From assembly GCF_008831285.2 (NCBI RefSeq), contig NC_045149.1, forward strand, positions 7,032,417 through 7,096,416: a DNA stretch of 64,000 nt, written 5' to 3'. Position numbers and translations under genes: made by a program. This DNA is from Nymphaea colorata (Eukaryota > Streptophyta > Magnoliopsida > Nymphaeales > Nymphaeaceae). Numbering within the stretch: the stretch's first letter is position 1; each line of letters opens with the position of its first letter. This document shows positions 34,901-47,187 of the stretch, one piece after another. The notes beneath the pieces were generated by a model. The model searched no databases. It was not told the origin of the DNA and saw only the letters and a program-made list of their open reading frames with translations.

Positions 34901-37900
34901 GTAATGGAGACAAGAAAATGGAGACTACTGAATGGCAGACCTAACTATGGCAACTGAAATTGAGTAGCCACATTTCACATTTCAGGCAAACTTTCAAAGT
35001 AAAAGCTTAGCTTCTGTGTTATTTTGTCAAATTATGGTAGAGTTCAAACAATAATATATCATAATACTGCAACAGACCTTTTAAGTTTTAACTGATTAGT
35101 TCATAGAAATAATAAGACAAGTGATTCTAGGATAGGCTTCTTCTCAGGAACGCCTTTTCTGTCAAGTCAACATATTCATAAGGACTCATGAAAGTATGTA
35201 CTAAAAAAAAAATCGCTATTTCAACAAGAAAGGACTTGTCGATAGAATATAATGCAAAAGTATAAAATTTTACTTACCAGGGAAAGTACCATAGGTATAC
35301 TCATATGCAAATGCTCCCACGTTGACAGATTATCTCCGGTCCATGTTGCAGCATACCTTTGGCTTCCAATATAACCAGCTCTTGTGAGAACAAAAGGGCG
35401 TACCTTTTCAGCAGCCAACTTCATCCCCTCAAATGTAGACCGTGCCATCAGCATCCCATAAACCTAGAAAAGGCTTGCTTGTCAATACAGAGAAATAAAG
35501 AAGGAAAATTTTCATGAAATTAGAATTGGATCATTATCATGCAAGCATTAGAAATCAAACAAAAATTATGATAAATGCTGAATAGGTGCTGAAAAATATA
35601 AAGAGAATGTCAATGAAATACTAGGAGTTAGACAGAATAGTTTCAGTTTCACATGTTCAATCGGACTTATAGAAAAGTAGAAGGTATTCCAGCTAAAGTA
35701 CAAAGCGGACGGCTCATGCTATTACAGAATTTTACATTATGATAATATGAATGGTTCTGGCATCCACCAAGCTCACTATCCCCTCTGTGGATGTTGCTTT
35801 CTGGCATTGTTTTGGTCACAACCTGAAGGAAAAGAAAAATCAAATTGATGTGAAGTCTTGCAAAGAGAAAATGGAGAGAAATGACACAACTCCAGAACTT
35901 AGAGATCCTTATTGCCTTAAAGATAGCAGGTTCGTTCATATCATTCCAGATACCATCCACACCATTGGACATAAAATCTTTAACCAATTTTGCCCACCAT
36001 AGACGAGCTTTTTGTTGTGTGAAATCAGGAAAAACGCAAGGACCAGGCCACACCTCCCCTAAGAAAATCATGAGAAAAAACAATTTGAAAATAGAACAGC
36101 AGCAAACGTTATAAACCACTGCAAGGGTCCATTCTAGCCACACAAAATTACCAATATATGGTGTCCGATCTGCTCGTTGGATCCAGATGTCACTATCAGA
36201 GCCACTGTCATAAACAAAGTAACCTTCCTCATATTTAATCCCCGGATCAAGCATCCAGATAGCTTTGAAGCCATTCTTATGAAGATTATCCACCAAAGAT
36301 TTTGGATTGCCAAAACGATCCTGATGAAACAATTGGAAAATACAAGCATTTAGGAGTATCTCCCAAGAGTTCCTTTAGAACTATTACATGAAGCTTTCAT
36401 GGTGTGGCTGAAAGTGAAACTCCAACTAAGATATTCAGTTGCATAAGGTAATATGTCATTGCAAATAAATAAAGCACTAGAACAAGTAAATTTTTGGAGA
36501 AAAGAAATGCAGTGAGACATTTACAAGCAACACATTTAAGTTAAATAAAAAAATAAATAGCCAAAAGGTGTGGATTCTCCAAAAGGAAAGGCGAATCCAT
36601 CAGAACAACATTTGAGGGAAAATGAATGAATGATTATTCCAGTTTACTTGTTTGGAATTAGTGATGCCGAACACTTAGAAATGACTTCTTCTAGCACATT
36701 CCACACAATTTGTTCTTGTGCGTACTAAAAGGATGTTTCATATCGACCAACAAATAAATCTCTGGAATATTAGTAGAAATAAAATTTTAAGAGAGAAAAA
36801 ATGTTGTTTCTTCATTAAATCTGATGAATTGATGCCTATGTATCCAACAATGAATATCAAACCAGTATCTGCCATTTCTGGTTTACAAATGCACAGGCTG
36901 AACTGTTGAAGGAAAAGTTGTTTGAAAAACTTTCAGGATGATAACATACTTGGTTGAAGGTAAAACATCGAAAACCATCCATATAGTCGATGTCCATCCA
37001 CACAACATCACAAGGGATATGCTTCTCGCGAAATGTTTTAGCTACCTGTTCAAACCATAATAAGAAGAGTGAACATGTAAGTTTTCAGCAAACAGATTGA
37101 AGGAAATCCACCAATCTGAGAACCAGTATATTCATATGGAATGATACCAGTGGCAATCTGAAGTAGTGAAACAAATTGTTTCAGACAGCATGCGGTGTTC
37201 TTAAAAATTGACGTACATGGCTCACATAATCAGATGTAATGAGAAAAAATGGAAACTATGGCCTACCTTAAGAACCTTTTCGTCCGAGTCATAACTCCAA
37301 CGACATTGGTGATAACCTAGAGACCATTTTGGAGGCATGAACACAGTTCCTGTAAAATGAGCAGAAAGCTTAAATGGAAAAGTGGCATAAAAATTTTGAA
37401 AGTAGGGGGTGATTTCGATCAGATGATCTCAGATGTGAATTTGTTTCATTATTGAACAGAGAGCAGTCAGCATTAACTTTAGCCAGCCCATCAGTTTCAC
37501 CCATTATGTGAGGTTTCAAGCCAATCCAAATATGGAACCATCTATACACATCAAAAAGGACATGGTAAAGCTCCCCAGAAGGTGGAGTTACAACTAGCTG
37601 AAGACATACTCAGAGTACCCAGAGAGATCACCATCCAGGTTACTAGTTAAATTACCAAAGACTGACTTGAAAAATGACAAACTAACCACATTTTAACGAA
37701 GAAATGTTATATGGAAACAAACTAATAAAGTAATCTTGTAGATATTAATGGTATTTCAAACCTTCCTCTGGTCCTCTGTGGGAATAATTAAACTCATTTA
37801 ATGCAAGGTAATATTCTGGTACAATTATAATCAGAATCTGACGAATATTTCATTAGGTCAGATGAATCATGACTAGTAATTTGAGGAATAACCACTAAAG

Positions 37901-40724
37901 ATTAAACTTTCGAGGTTTACCTATTGCATGAGATAGAGATGCCAAAACTTCAGAAGGAGAAGGAAATGGGCCAAATGTCAAAACAGGATACACTGAAGGA
38001 GCTACGAATCTTGCTGTTGACTCGTTCCTCAAGTCAATCTGATAATAAAATTATTTGAAAAAATAATAATAATAAGCTGCATTAGAAGAGAAATGACTAA
38101 AATTGTGGATATGACACTGATATACAACCTTGAAAAGAAACAGAACTATAAAGAGACCTCACAGCGACGAGTTGTATCAGCTAAAATTCCAAAAGCTTCT
38201 CCATCTGGCAGAAGAGCAAGAACCCAAGGATGTGATTGGTACAATGAGGTAGTTCCAGGACCATAACCCCAAGCATCAGTGTTCCATGTAAAAACCTGGG
38301 GGAATCAGCTTGTTTAAGCAAAATATAATCAACAATTTCAAATGTAAAACTAAACAATATGGCCTCACTTACTCTTTTTCCAGTTCGTTCAAGTTGCCCA
38401 CCTACTTCGCCAGTTCCATAGAAAGAAGTTCCTAGGGGAAGCTGGAAGAAAACAAAGACAAATGAGTCCCACTAAATCATCCAAACACATAAAAGTAAAA
38501 CTACAAAATAAATAAATGCAATGGAACAATAGATGAAGTGATTTACTATGGAGGGACATTGTAAACCTTAATTGTGACAAACTGTTGACCATTTATGCAA
38601 CCACAAGAAGGAACATATTCAGGTCGCTTAAGTGTTGTAATAGCCATCTCTCTACTTTTTGGATTTGAAAACGAGAGACTTGGATATGACGCTGGCCTTG
38701 CATCCTCAGAACAATCAAATCTGAAAACTCCCTCCTCAATAACAGCCTGGAAAACCATCTTTCTAGGCTCACAGTCTGGAATAACGACAGTGCAATCCTG
38801 TTCTCCCATCCTTGACTTTAAGTAGTCCCTCTTTATATTTTTAACTCTATCCTTCCTGGTTTCCCAAAATTTGGTTCTGCATGCGAAAATTTACATTAGG
38901 ATCTTTCTTCATCTGTCATGCATCCTGTTGTTTGACATTTGGTGACATATTAGTACAGTTATAACTTGAAAAAAGTGTGAATCTATAATAATAGAAACAA
39001 AAGTATAGTAATAAATGAACTATTACGTTAATATGTTATTAAAATCATGGTCTGCTATACAGAGGAAACATCACAAAAAAAAGACACTATTGGTTTTAAT
39101 AACACTCCCACACTTTGCAATGTTCCCAGTTTATGGTTAATGTGTTGGAAGGATCGTGGTGTGCTCCATCTATCAAATATCTCAGAAAGACAGCTTTTCG
39201 TTATTATAGTAATAGCCTTTGATAATGATACCATGAATTTGCAACATCTTTAACATCCATGTGCAACATTTATGGGGGTGGAGCCAGACACTTTTAATTG
39301 GGGGAGCCAAACAGTATTTTCAAACTTTTTACAAGGGTCAAATAATATTTTTCAAAACCTTTATGGGCCAAATTGAAATTTTTCAAAATTATAAGAAGTA
39401 ATTTTTCTTTCTTTTCAAAATCTGAAGGGACAGGGGGTGTGGACCATCGCCAAAAAAATGCCTGTCTCTGTTCATTCAAGGAACTAAATCAGTCTTCACC
39501 TTCACGAAGTTTATTTCCAACTGCTAAGGCCTAAAACTTACATGCACCAATGGATAAGAATGCATAAGATGCCCATTTAACAGGAACCAATTAAAAAGAT
39601 GTTAGAAATTAGACCTGTTAGTAGTTGCACGATACCCTGAAATTTTTTCTTCAAAATGGCCCGTCCAGGGTTCACCTCTGAATACGATATTTTCAATGGT
39701 GGACCTTTTGAGGCCAACTCAACGACAAGGATGCGAATTCTCCCTGGTGAAATTCTTTCCCAATTTTCCAGTTCATTATACTTCAAAATTATTTTTTCTG
39801 AGGTGAAAACGATTCTACCCATCAACGACCACCTTATTGGAAAATGTACTTTCAATACCGGAAGATTTTTTTCAGAAGATATTTCACTAGCCGGGAATGG
39901 AGAACAGGTCCTCCAGCGGACCAGCGGACCTCTTTGAATGACCAATCAAGAAGTGTATGGTGCTGTGGGTGGTTCATATTCATACTCTCACCTACCGAGC
40001 GACCTGATCTGCGCTCACTAGCAGCAGAACACAGTTCATGAAAGTAATAAACATCCTAGTCCAGCAAAAAACAAGGCCAAAACATGAACCGAAAGCGCTG
40101 CTACACATTTTTCACGATACCAGATATCCGCATTTAATCAGAACGCTTTTCAGATTACCCAAAAAACCAAGTGCAATACAGAAAAAATAGACAAATAAGT
40201 TCAACTGGCCGTCGCAATCTTCAATACGGGACTAGTCAATCCTTCATTGGAAGTTCAACCGGCCGATGTCTGGACTACACGATCATATCTAAACCAGTCG
40301 AACCTCCAGAAACTGCACTTTCATATCTCCAGACACAGACAGTGAACAGAACATCCAAAATATACCAAAAAAAAAAAAAAACAATGGACTACTTCAAGAT
40401 ACAAACACAGACGACGACCCGTTAACCTCCCAAACACGGTAACTCGAGATGAACGTGAAATCAAAAAGCACCTTGCCTTACTCGAATCCATTCTGACCAG
40501 AACAGAAACTAGAAATCAAGAGAAAAATAAAGGATCGCGTTTACGACTGAAGTTCCTAACCTGAAAGGCGGATACGGATGCAATCGGCGACCGAAGAAGC
40601 CGATGGAGTTCCGGGAAAAGGAGGAAGAAGAAGAAGCACCTGATCTTGGCGGCTTAGAGTGAGGAGTCTGAGTGACGAACACGACGGCTCCACCACTGAG
40701 CGAGTGCAATTTAAGGACGCCCAT
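25966..40724 (-). CDS. HGL1: GH31 alpha-glucosidase, plant HGL1 / alpha-glucosidase 2 type
   Basis: Twenty-three exons on the minus strand: 40724-40561, 38876-38567, 38441-38373, 38295-38158, 38038-37921, 37349-37267, 37045-36950, 36320-36152, 36058-35916, 35822-35736, 35463-35278, 34235-34068, 31923-31803, 31711-31642, 31388-31301, 31219-31099, 30794-30601, 30506-30398, 29809-29657, 28748-28646, 27442-27269, 27172-27027, 26156-25966. They total 3201 nt, 1066 aa, with every phase consistent. GH31 enzymes release alpha-glucose from glucan ends by a retaining mechanism. Landmarks: WMDIDYMDG (312-317), GIWNDMNEP with nucleophile Asp422, WTGDN with acid/base Asp503, GPDIGGF and RGHSE (561). The Arabidopsis relative, named heteroglycan glucosidase 1, is about 75 residues shorter; the extra length here is mostly N-terminal. 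Residues 1-59 lack acidic residues and are rich in Ser and Arg, as in plastid transit peptides. Introns 9 and 13 start with GC. The catalytic assignment is firm; the physiological substrate is inferred. Confidence 0.92.
31924..34067 (-). other. Largest intron (intron 12) of the GH31 gene
   Basis: 2144 bp with GT-AG ends. No exon-like block matching the family was seen; exon 12 ends GEE and exon 13 begins CEEVC, contiguous in known relatives. No recognisable transposon. Confidence 0.7.
38877..40560 (-). other. First intron of the GH31 gene
   Basis: 1684 bp with GT-AG ends, joining Arg55 (AG|A). It contains a relic beginning GGTGGAGCCAGACAC at about 39281, similar to one at 41389, and a long open frame at 39577-39945 that I do not accept as coding. 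Confidence 0.65.
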
Positions 40725-41100
40725 CACCCCTCGCTCTCTCTCTATTTCTGTGCCCCCACTGTCCTTTCTTTATCCTTTTTCCCATCCCCTCCTTTGTTCC
40801 TTCGCGCCGGTTTTGAGGCGACGACAGTGGCGGGCGGAAACAAATGGCCGTGGACACGTGGCCAGCTATTATTGGCCACTGTCGAAAAGCGTTTCTACCC
40901 CTTTCCGGACGTCAGCAGAACGTGGGGTCCAATAGCGCGGCCCCACCAACCTCCTCTTCTCCGATATTTTCAGCCCACGTTTTCATCTGGCTGCTTTTGC
41001 TGTGGGGCCCAACGATAGGTCGAGGACTTTTTCGTCAATCGAAATTTTGCAAATAAACGACCCAAAAACAAGCCGCCGCTCCATTTAACGGCTTGCTCTG
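40725..41100 (-). promoter_or_regulatory. Upstream region of the GH31 gene
   Basis: It starts with a GA-rich leader on the minus strand (CT-rich on the plus strand at 40730-40760). No TATA box is evident within 150 bp, which is common for housekeeping plant genes. The GGCCCA/TGGGCC-type words near 40946 and 41008 resemble plant TCP or site II elements, as inference only. Confidence 0.35.
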
Positions 41101-41264
41101 GGCTCCGTCCATCGAAATTTTGGTGTTGGCCTCATAAACTCGGTAGCCTCAATAACGTTTTTTTTTTCATATTTATTTTATTAGTTTATATATATATAAT
41201 ACTTTATTATGATTAATTATATTTATATATTATTTTATATTAAAAAATATTTTTTAAAATTAAT

Positions 41265-41775
41265 CAGATTAAGCTCGAGCTCGGGTTTGAATAATCAAGT
41301 CGAGCCCAAGCTCGAATTTCTGTGTGGTTCAATTTATATGTGAAGTACATAGCATATTTTAAAAATAAATCATCCTCAAAAGAGAGAGGATGGAGCTAGA
41401 AATCTCTTTTATAGAAGGTCAAATAGTATTTTCACAATTTGTATAGATGCAAACAAATAATTTTTATAATTTTTACATAAACCAACTTAAGCTTTTTCAA
41501 AAATATAAGCATAATTTTTTTTTTTTAATGTGATGGAGGGGAGGGCAGCCCTCCTTCCCTCTACAGTGATAAGAGAGACATACTTGTGTAAAGTCATATG
41601 TCAACGTTGGAAAATGCTTAGAAATTATAGCATTTTGTACACTTAAATTGTGCGACAAGTTAAACTTGACTCGTTTAACATTTCGAGTATACTTCGAGCT
41701 TGACTCGTTTATAAGCAAGTCGAGCTCGAGCCAACTTTAGCGAGTTCGAGTCACGCTCGACTCGTTGTGCATCCC
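41265..41775. mobile_element. CTCGAG-rich non-autonomous element (possible two-ended copy)
   Basis: The left block has AAGCTCGAGCTCGGG and the right block has GTCGAGCTCGAGCC and ACTCGTTGTGCATCCC. TGCATCCC-type ends are common in hAT MITEs. Between them is a GGATGGAGCTAGAAAT block at 41389-41410 like 39281. The true borders are uncertain. Confidence 0.4.
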
Positions 41776-42112
41776 AATCTATGGGGGTCTAAATTTAAAG
41801 GGAAACGAAAGGAATGGATTGTTAATATGGTCATTCGCACCTGAAAATTTCATTCCACTCAAAGTTCCAGTCGCTCCTCCTATGAGCTTGCACTTAACTT
41901 GCTGGTCCTAGGAAATATTTAGCATGATGCTAGAGAAGGAATGAAAGGAAACAATAGTACATGAACCAATTTATAATATTGTACCTTACAAAATAGGAAC
42001 CATAAGGACTAAGGGGGAATAGAGAACAGGAAGGTAAGAGAGAATGAGCACGAAAAGTATGAGATACAAAAGAAATTTGGATGGGTTTATGGGCAGAGGG
42101 GAGGGGATAGGT

Positions 42113-42470
42113 TAGGGATGTCAACAAATCGGATTTGGATGGGATATACTCTTAAATTATATCATTTTTTCGGATATTCACATATTCATATTCGAGTTTA
42201 GAATCAAATACAAAAAAAGAAAAGCCATATTCGAATCCGAATCTGAAATCTTATTTTATAATATGGATCCGAATCTGAATTTTGAATCAGATTCTACCAA
42301 TTGTCAAAATATAATAGCATTAGATATAAGAAATTTGTCTAGAAATAAATTCAATCTGAATCCGATCAAGTATCTATGTATATTTGAAAACGAATCCGAT
42401 CCGATTTCTTAATCGGATATTAAATTTTTTTCTATATCTGATTTTTAAAAATTTATTCACAAATTTCAAA
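42113..42470. mobile_element. Second copy of the TAGGGATGTC hAT MITE (right end damaged)
   Basis: It starts TAGGGATGTC at 42113-42122 and follows the copy at 17943-18330 in order (GGATATTCAC, GAATCTGAAATC, TTAGATATA, AAATCCAATCTGAA-like, TTTCTTAATCGGATAT). The expected GACATCCCTA end is missing. Confidence 0.7.
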
Positions 42471-42854
42471 AATTTAAGTTTAAAGTATATAAAAATTTGA
42501 AAACTTTCATTTTAGCTCTTGTAATGAGAAATTCTTAGGTCTGCTCCTACTTCGTTGAAGGGATTGATCATCGTCTCCCGAGACATTATGAGGAAAAGAA
42601 GGACTGCCAACTTGAGCAATAAGGCTTTTAATTCAAGGGGTGGGCATTCATCATCGATGCTCAAAATAATCATTCTCTTTGTCTATAAGAAACATCGCTT
42701 TATTTCCTCTACTGAGGATTTTATGACCTTGAGATTAAACCTATATACACAATTGCATAGCAGGGATTGTATTATCATGCTTTGATTCAAGTTGTCAATT
42801 AAAAATGTTGCTTTGATTGTATTAAAGTTACAAAACTACTTGGATATAGCTTCA

Positions 42855-43031
42855 TGGGGAGTAGCATAGCTAGTTGGTCTCATTGTTGCTTTGACGACAT
42901 GTCTTTCAGTTTGATTCTCGTGGTCGCTACTATTTAAAATTTTAAATAGTGGCATGCACGACACTCTCTTTCAGTTTGATTCTCGTGATCGCTACTATTT
43001 AAAACTTTAAATAGTGGCATGCACGACACTC
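42855..43031. repeat. tRNA-like head with 65-bp tandem duplication
   Basis: GTAGCATAGCTAGTTGG at 42860-42877 resembles a Pol III A box, and AGTTTGATTCTC a B box. The downstream unit beginning CTTTCAGTTTGATTC is repeated at 42903 and 42968. Each unit contains the palindrome ACTATTTAAA..TTTAAATAGT. A rearranged SINE-like sequence is likely. Confidence 0.5.
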
Positions 43032-43329
43032 GAGTTAAAAGGCGCATCGTAAAACCACAAAAGTCTCGAAGCGGCTCTGAATCATTGCAGGAGGTGACTT
43101 AGCCTCTCATGAACCACCCAACAAAGTTCGACCTAGGGTCCAACCACATGCAGTGTGCATGCTAGAACTCGAGTTGGTATCCTGAAGGCACCCAACTCGA
43201 GTTCATATGTTATGATCCCCTATCGCTAGAAGTCCAACCTTTGAGAAACGTGTTTTTCTTTAATTTATGATACATGGAAAAATAATTATCACATAATAAC
43301 TTTTATTTTGAGACTAGGAAATGATAGCC

Positions 43330-43650
43330 TTGAAGTAGTGTTGTATAACGGGTCGAGCCAACTCAAGCTCGAGTTGAACTCGGTCGGTTAAGCTTGAGCT
43401 GGAGCTGGAGCTTAACTGTAAACTTGAGCTTATAAATGAGTTGAGTTCAAATTACATAAACTCGGCTCGCTTAAACTTGAGTAAACTCGTTTAATTTAGG
43501 TTATCTTTTTTTTTTTCGTGTAATTTCTAAACTTGAAACCAAGAAAAGAGATCAAGCTAAGTGGAGAGTTGGTAAACAAGGTTAAACAAGTTGACTTTAT
43601 ACTGCTTGAACCGAGCAATATATGAGTCAAGTTGACTCTGCTTGTGTACA
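43330..43650. repeat. CTCGAG/GAGCTTGAG-rich dispersed element
   Basis: It shows clusters of AACTCAAGCTCGAGTTG, AAGCTTGAGCTGGAGC and AAACTCGTTTAA, like 15215-15325 and 41640-41775. Confidence 0.45.
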
Positions 43651-45008
43651 GTCCTACCCCATAAGTGTTACGGCTCTTAACAATGTGTTGAAATGTCAAA
43701 TGACCAAGATGTCCTTATTATTATTACCTCCAACAAGGGCAAAAGTGAAAATGGATGGAAACAAAGTTCCCCCCTCTTATGAGCATGTAAACACCTCATG
43801 TAAAGAAGCATTCAAATGTAAAAATATCTTACTTGAGCATATTTTTCATTTGTGACAACCAAAATTAAAATATCAATTTATCTAAAGTTTTCTTTTGGGC
43901 ATAAGGTTGGTCCAACCACTCATATCATTGTTCTTATACTTATAGGAAATTAAAATGTGGTACAAAGCTTTTACATCCAAAAAAGTAGCCATTATTTCAT
44001 GCGTCACTTACATAATTTGGCAGGAAAAAAAGAGTATCTGAAAAATAAATTCTTGGGCTTTCAATTTTTTTGTTTGTTTCCTCGTGTTTTTCCGCACCTT
44101 GTCAAAGCTTCATTTAATAAATGTTTTCTTGTCATTTTTTGGATTGTACAACTCGTCGTCGAGCATATAGTCCAACCGTACTAAGTCAAAAATATTTTTT
44201 AATATATTTTTATCCAAACACAATTTTTTTTAACTTATAATTAGCATAGTTACTAGTTAGAACCTTTCTACGTTATTTTTGCTGACAATTTTAATGAAAA
44301 GTCCGGCTACCAACTTTTTGTTAATTAAAGAGTTGGGCCTTCTGTTTGTGAATTTTCTTATGCTCAAGTCTATCTTATGACATATCCATTCCTTCATCGT
44401 AGTCATTGATAAATCTATTTCTCTTTTCATTTGGGCATATGAAATGAGTTATTAAATTTGCATTTACGGTTAATTTTAAAAATATTGAAAAACAAGTGTT
44501 GTTGTTGCCACTATTTGTAGAAATAAGCTAACAAAGTTGCATTTACAAGTAATTTTAAAAATATTGAAGAACAGTATACCATGATGGTTCCAAGATTTTG
44601 GTTTGCTTTGGTGGACTTATAGTACATGTTTCAACTCGCGTATTGCGTTTGCCACTATTTGTAGTTCAATAGTAACCATGTAATTCAAACCTTAGATTTC
44701 TTGAGTGTGATTCGTCTTGTTGCCCGGTTGTATTATACTTCATAAAACAAAATATTTCGGGTGAGTGGGAGAAAACCCCACTGCTCGGGTGTGAAGCCAT
44801 AGCTGCATCAAGACCTAGTTAAACTTACAATTGCAGTTGTTCCTTTTACAATGCAAAAGAATAACACTTACGAGAAACAAGGCTTTCACCAGTTTGTCAA
44901 TTCGACCAATTATATTATATCATTTAGAGCCTTTGATACAAAATATTGCAATGTAATTGAAAAAGAAGATGAGCCAAATAAATTTCAGTGGTTAAACATG
45001 GTTAAAAT

Positions 45009-45382
45009 CAGTCACAAATAACATTTCATGAGGTGTTTCTTGGGTATAATACGACGAACTTGAGAAAATCAAGAAAAATACAATAATTTTTTAATTTTTT
45101 TAAAAAAGTAAAAATGAAGACAAAATAAAATAAGTAAAAAACTAATAACAAACATCACAAGATAAGTAGATTTGCAACAAATAAAAAAATAGAACATGAA
45201 AAAAAGAAAAACTGTTTGGAATTAAAAAACTGAAAAAATGAAAAAAACGCAAAAAAACACGTTAAAAACGTGTATTTTTGTTTTTAACATTTAAAAAAAA
45301 AGCACGTTTTTAAAAATTTTTAAACAGTCATTTAACTTATCACATTTTTTTGTTTAAAAAAAAACGTGTTTTTGTGACTATG
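45009..45382. mobile_element. Second copy of the CATAGTCACA hAT MITE
   Basis: The left end CAGTCACAAATAAC and the right end TGTGACTATG (45373-45382) are flanked by GTTAAAAT and ATTAAAAT (7 of 8). The interior shares CTTGGGTATAA, AAAATAAAATAA and TTTGCA-CAAATAAAAAA with 9467-9760. It carries ACGTTTTTAA palindromes absent from the other copy. Confidence 0.75.
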
Positions 45383-45884
45383 ATTAAAATAACAAAGGCA
45401 AAAAGGCATGGTTTGTTGATGTGCCTTATTTTTAACCTATGGTCATTGTATTGCCTCTTTATTGATGTGACCAAATGGACGATGCGGGTTTATCACATGC
45501 TTTACGTTTTCTATTCTACCTCAATATCAACTCGTTTAATGCATTGGTACGGATACAAATTAAATATATGTATAATGTTTTTGTTAGGAAAAATATCACA
45601 CATTACTTATAAGGTAAGGCAGCAGACGACACTCACAAAAAATGCTTTTTTTGTGAAAATCATGTTTTGTTAAAAATTAGAGAGTGCTTAAGTGACATTC
45701 TAATTTAATTAGGGTGACATCAAAACATCAAACACTAGTTTTTTTTATAAACACTAGTTTTTTTAATGGAGCAAAAAAAACCTTGCCTCCCCTTTTTATT
45801 ACTCATCAAAAACTAGGTTTTGAGTGCGTCATCAAAACACTTCCTTAATGAGTTTTTGAAACCTGATTTGCCTGGTTAGATATA

Positions 45885-45926
45885 GTAGCGTAGCTACATG
45901 TGTGGGCAGTTGCCCACGCCAGCAAC
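45885..45926. repeat. Relic with GTAGCGTAGCTACATGTG and GGGCAGTTGCCCAC
   Basis: It shares the GGGCAGTTGCCCAC core with 24637-24687 and, more loosely, 20053-20105. Confidence 0.4.
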
Positions 45927-45968
45927 AAATTTTTTATTTATTTTTACGTAGATTTCTTACAATTGTTT

Positions 45969-46330
45969 ACTTATTTATGTATGTTGTGTCTCTTCAAAAA
46001 TGAGAATTTATATAACAGTGTTTCATAACAAAAAATTTGTGACTTATTTATGTATGTTGTGTCTCTTCAAAAATGAGAATTTATATAACAAAAAATTTAT
46101 GACTGGTTATATACCCCAATAAAGTTTTCTATGAAAATACATACTGATTTTTAGACATAATGAAACTTTAACTTGGAATAAGTTTGGCTTTATGATCAAA
46201 TTGAAATACCAAAAGTACATATTTTTTGAGTGAGCGAACCAAAATGAAGTTCTCTATGAAAATACACATTGTCTTTTACACATAATCAAACTTTAATTTG
46301 GACTAAGTTTGGTTTTATGATCAAATTGCA
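45969..46330. repeat. Two adjacent tandem duplications (73 bp and 125 bp periods)
   Basis: The block starting ACTTATTTATGTATG is present at 45969 and 46042 (period 73). The block with CTATGAAAATACA and TTATGATCAAATTG is present near 46119 and 46244 (period 125), with more divergence. Confidence 0.8.
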
Positions 46331-46500
46331 TTATTTGCATACCGGTATGTCTTGGCTTTCTTTTTTTTGCAATAGAGTCCAGAATATATTACTTTTGACC
46401 TCATGTTCTTAGAAATAATTGAATTCGACCCGTGGGTCCTTTCGGGATTAGACTTTCGGCTTTGATTACCGTTTAGATCACGTTTGTTTCTCTTTCCTCT

Positions 46501-47187
46501 TTGTCCGTCTCGGGAAGAGGGGGGACAAAAAGGGTGACTGGTGGAGAGGGGAGCGCGTAAAATTACCGCGGTGAAAAGGGGGTTTTGCCCTAATTTTGCC
46601 CTAATTGGCTTTCCTCTGAAACAGTAATCTTCAGAACCCAAGCCCCAATTTCTTTTGAAGTCTTTAATCCTAACCCTAGGGTTGTCCTTCAACCATTGGT
46701 TAAGAGAAAACGTAAGCAGTGGATCCCTCCTCCTCCTTCTCTCCCACCATTTTCACTCTGCAGATGTCGTCCCTCTGCAACGCTGCACATACCTGAAGCT
46801 GCCCACAAGGTGGGGAGCAAGAAATGAGGTTGGAGGGGGGAAAAGAGAGAGAGGGGAGAGATTGGAGGGAAAGAGCTTACATCTCGTCGGCAAGATGTTG
46901 GGTGTTCGGGAAACAGTCAATCTATTATGAGGGGATCACGGAATTTTAAGATTCGAATGGTTTTTTCAGGATTTCCGGGCCACCCTTGTGAAGGAAACGA
47001 CTCTATTTGTTGGATTCTGAAGCAGTACTTGTTGCTCGAGAAGTGGGTTTCTTCACCACTATGTGTTATTTCCATGGGTTTGATGGAGGCTGAGGAAATG
47101 GGTGGTGATTGATCAGATCTGCGCATGTGAGTATTATTTTGGAGGCCTAGCTTTTTTTTCTTGGGGTTTGTTGGATTCACTGGAAGG
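46501..47187 (+). promoter_or_regulatory. Upstream and 5' UTR region of the PWWP gene
   Basis: It includes CCTAACCCTAGGG near 46671, which resembles a telo-box (AAACCCTA) found in many plant housekeeping and chromatin-gene promoters, and GA-rich tracts near 46835-46860. No TATA box is obvious. Where transcription starts cannot be fixed. Confidence 0.35.

Larger units (their letters stand above)
41101..46500. other. Intergenic, repeat-rich region
   Basis: No gene is recognisable. It holds CTCGAG-rich elements (41265-41775, 43330-43650), a MITE copy at 42113, a 65-bp tandem repeat at 42903, a hAT MITE at 45009, a GGGCAGTTGCCCAC relic at 45885-45926 and tandem repeats at 45969-46320. Remaining sequence is AT-rich with only short frames. 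Confidence 0.6.

Noticed and set aside
37087-37156. Possible extra GH31 exon (IATGIIPYEY-like reading)
   Set aside because: Exon 6 and exon 7 are contiguous in known relatives (VLK|VAKTFRE); adding this block would insert about 14 residues with no counterpart.
39577-39945. 122-codon minus-strand frame inside GH31 intron 1, considered as an exon
   Set aside because: It begins at TTG, not ATG, and no splice-compatible borders keep the frame. Exon 1 joins directly to 38876 with the correct phase.
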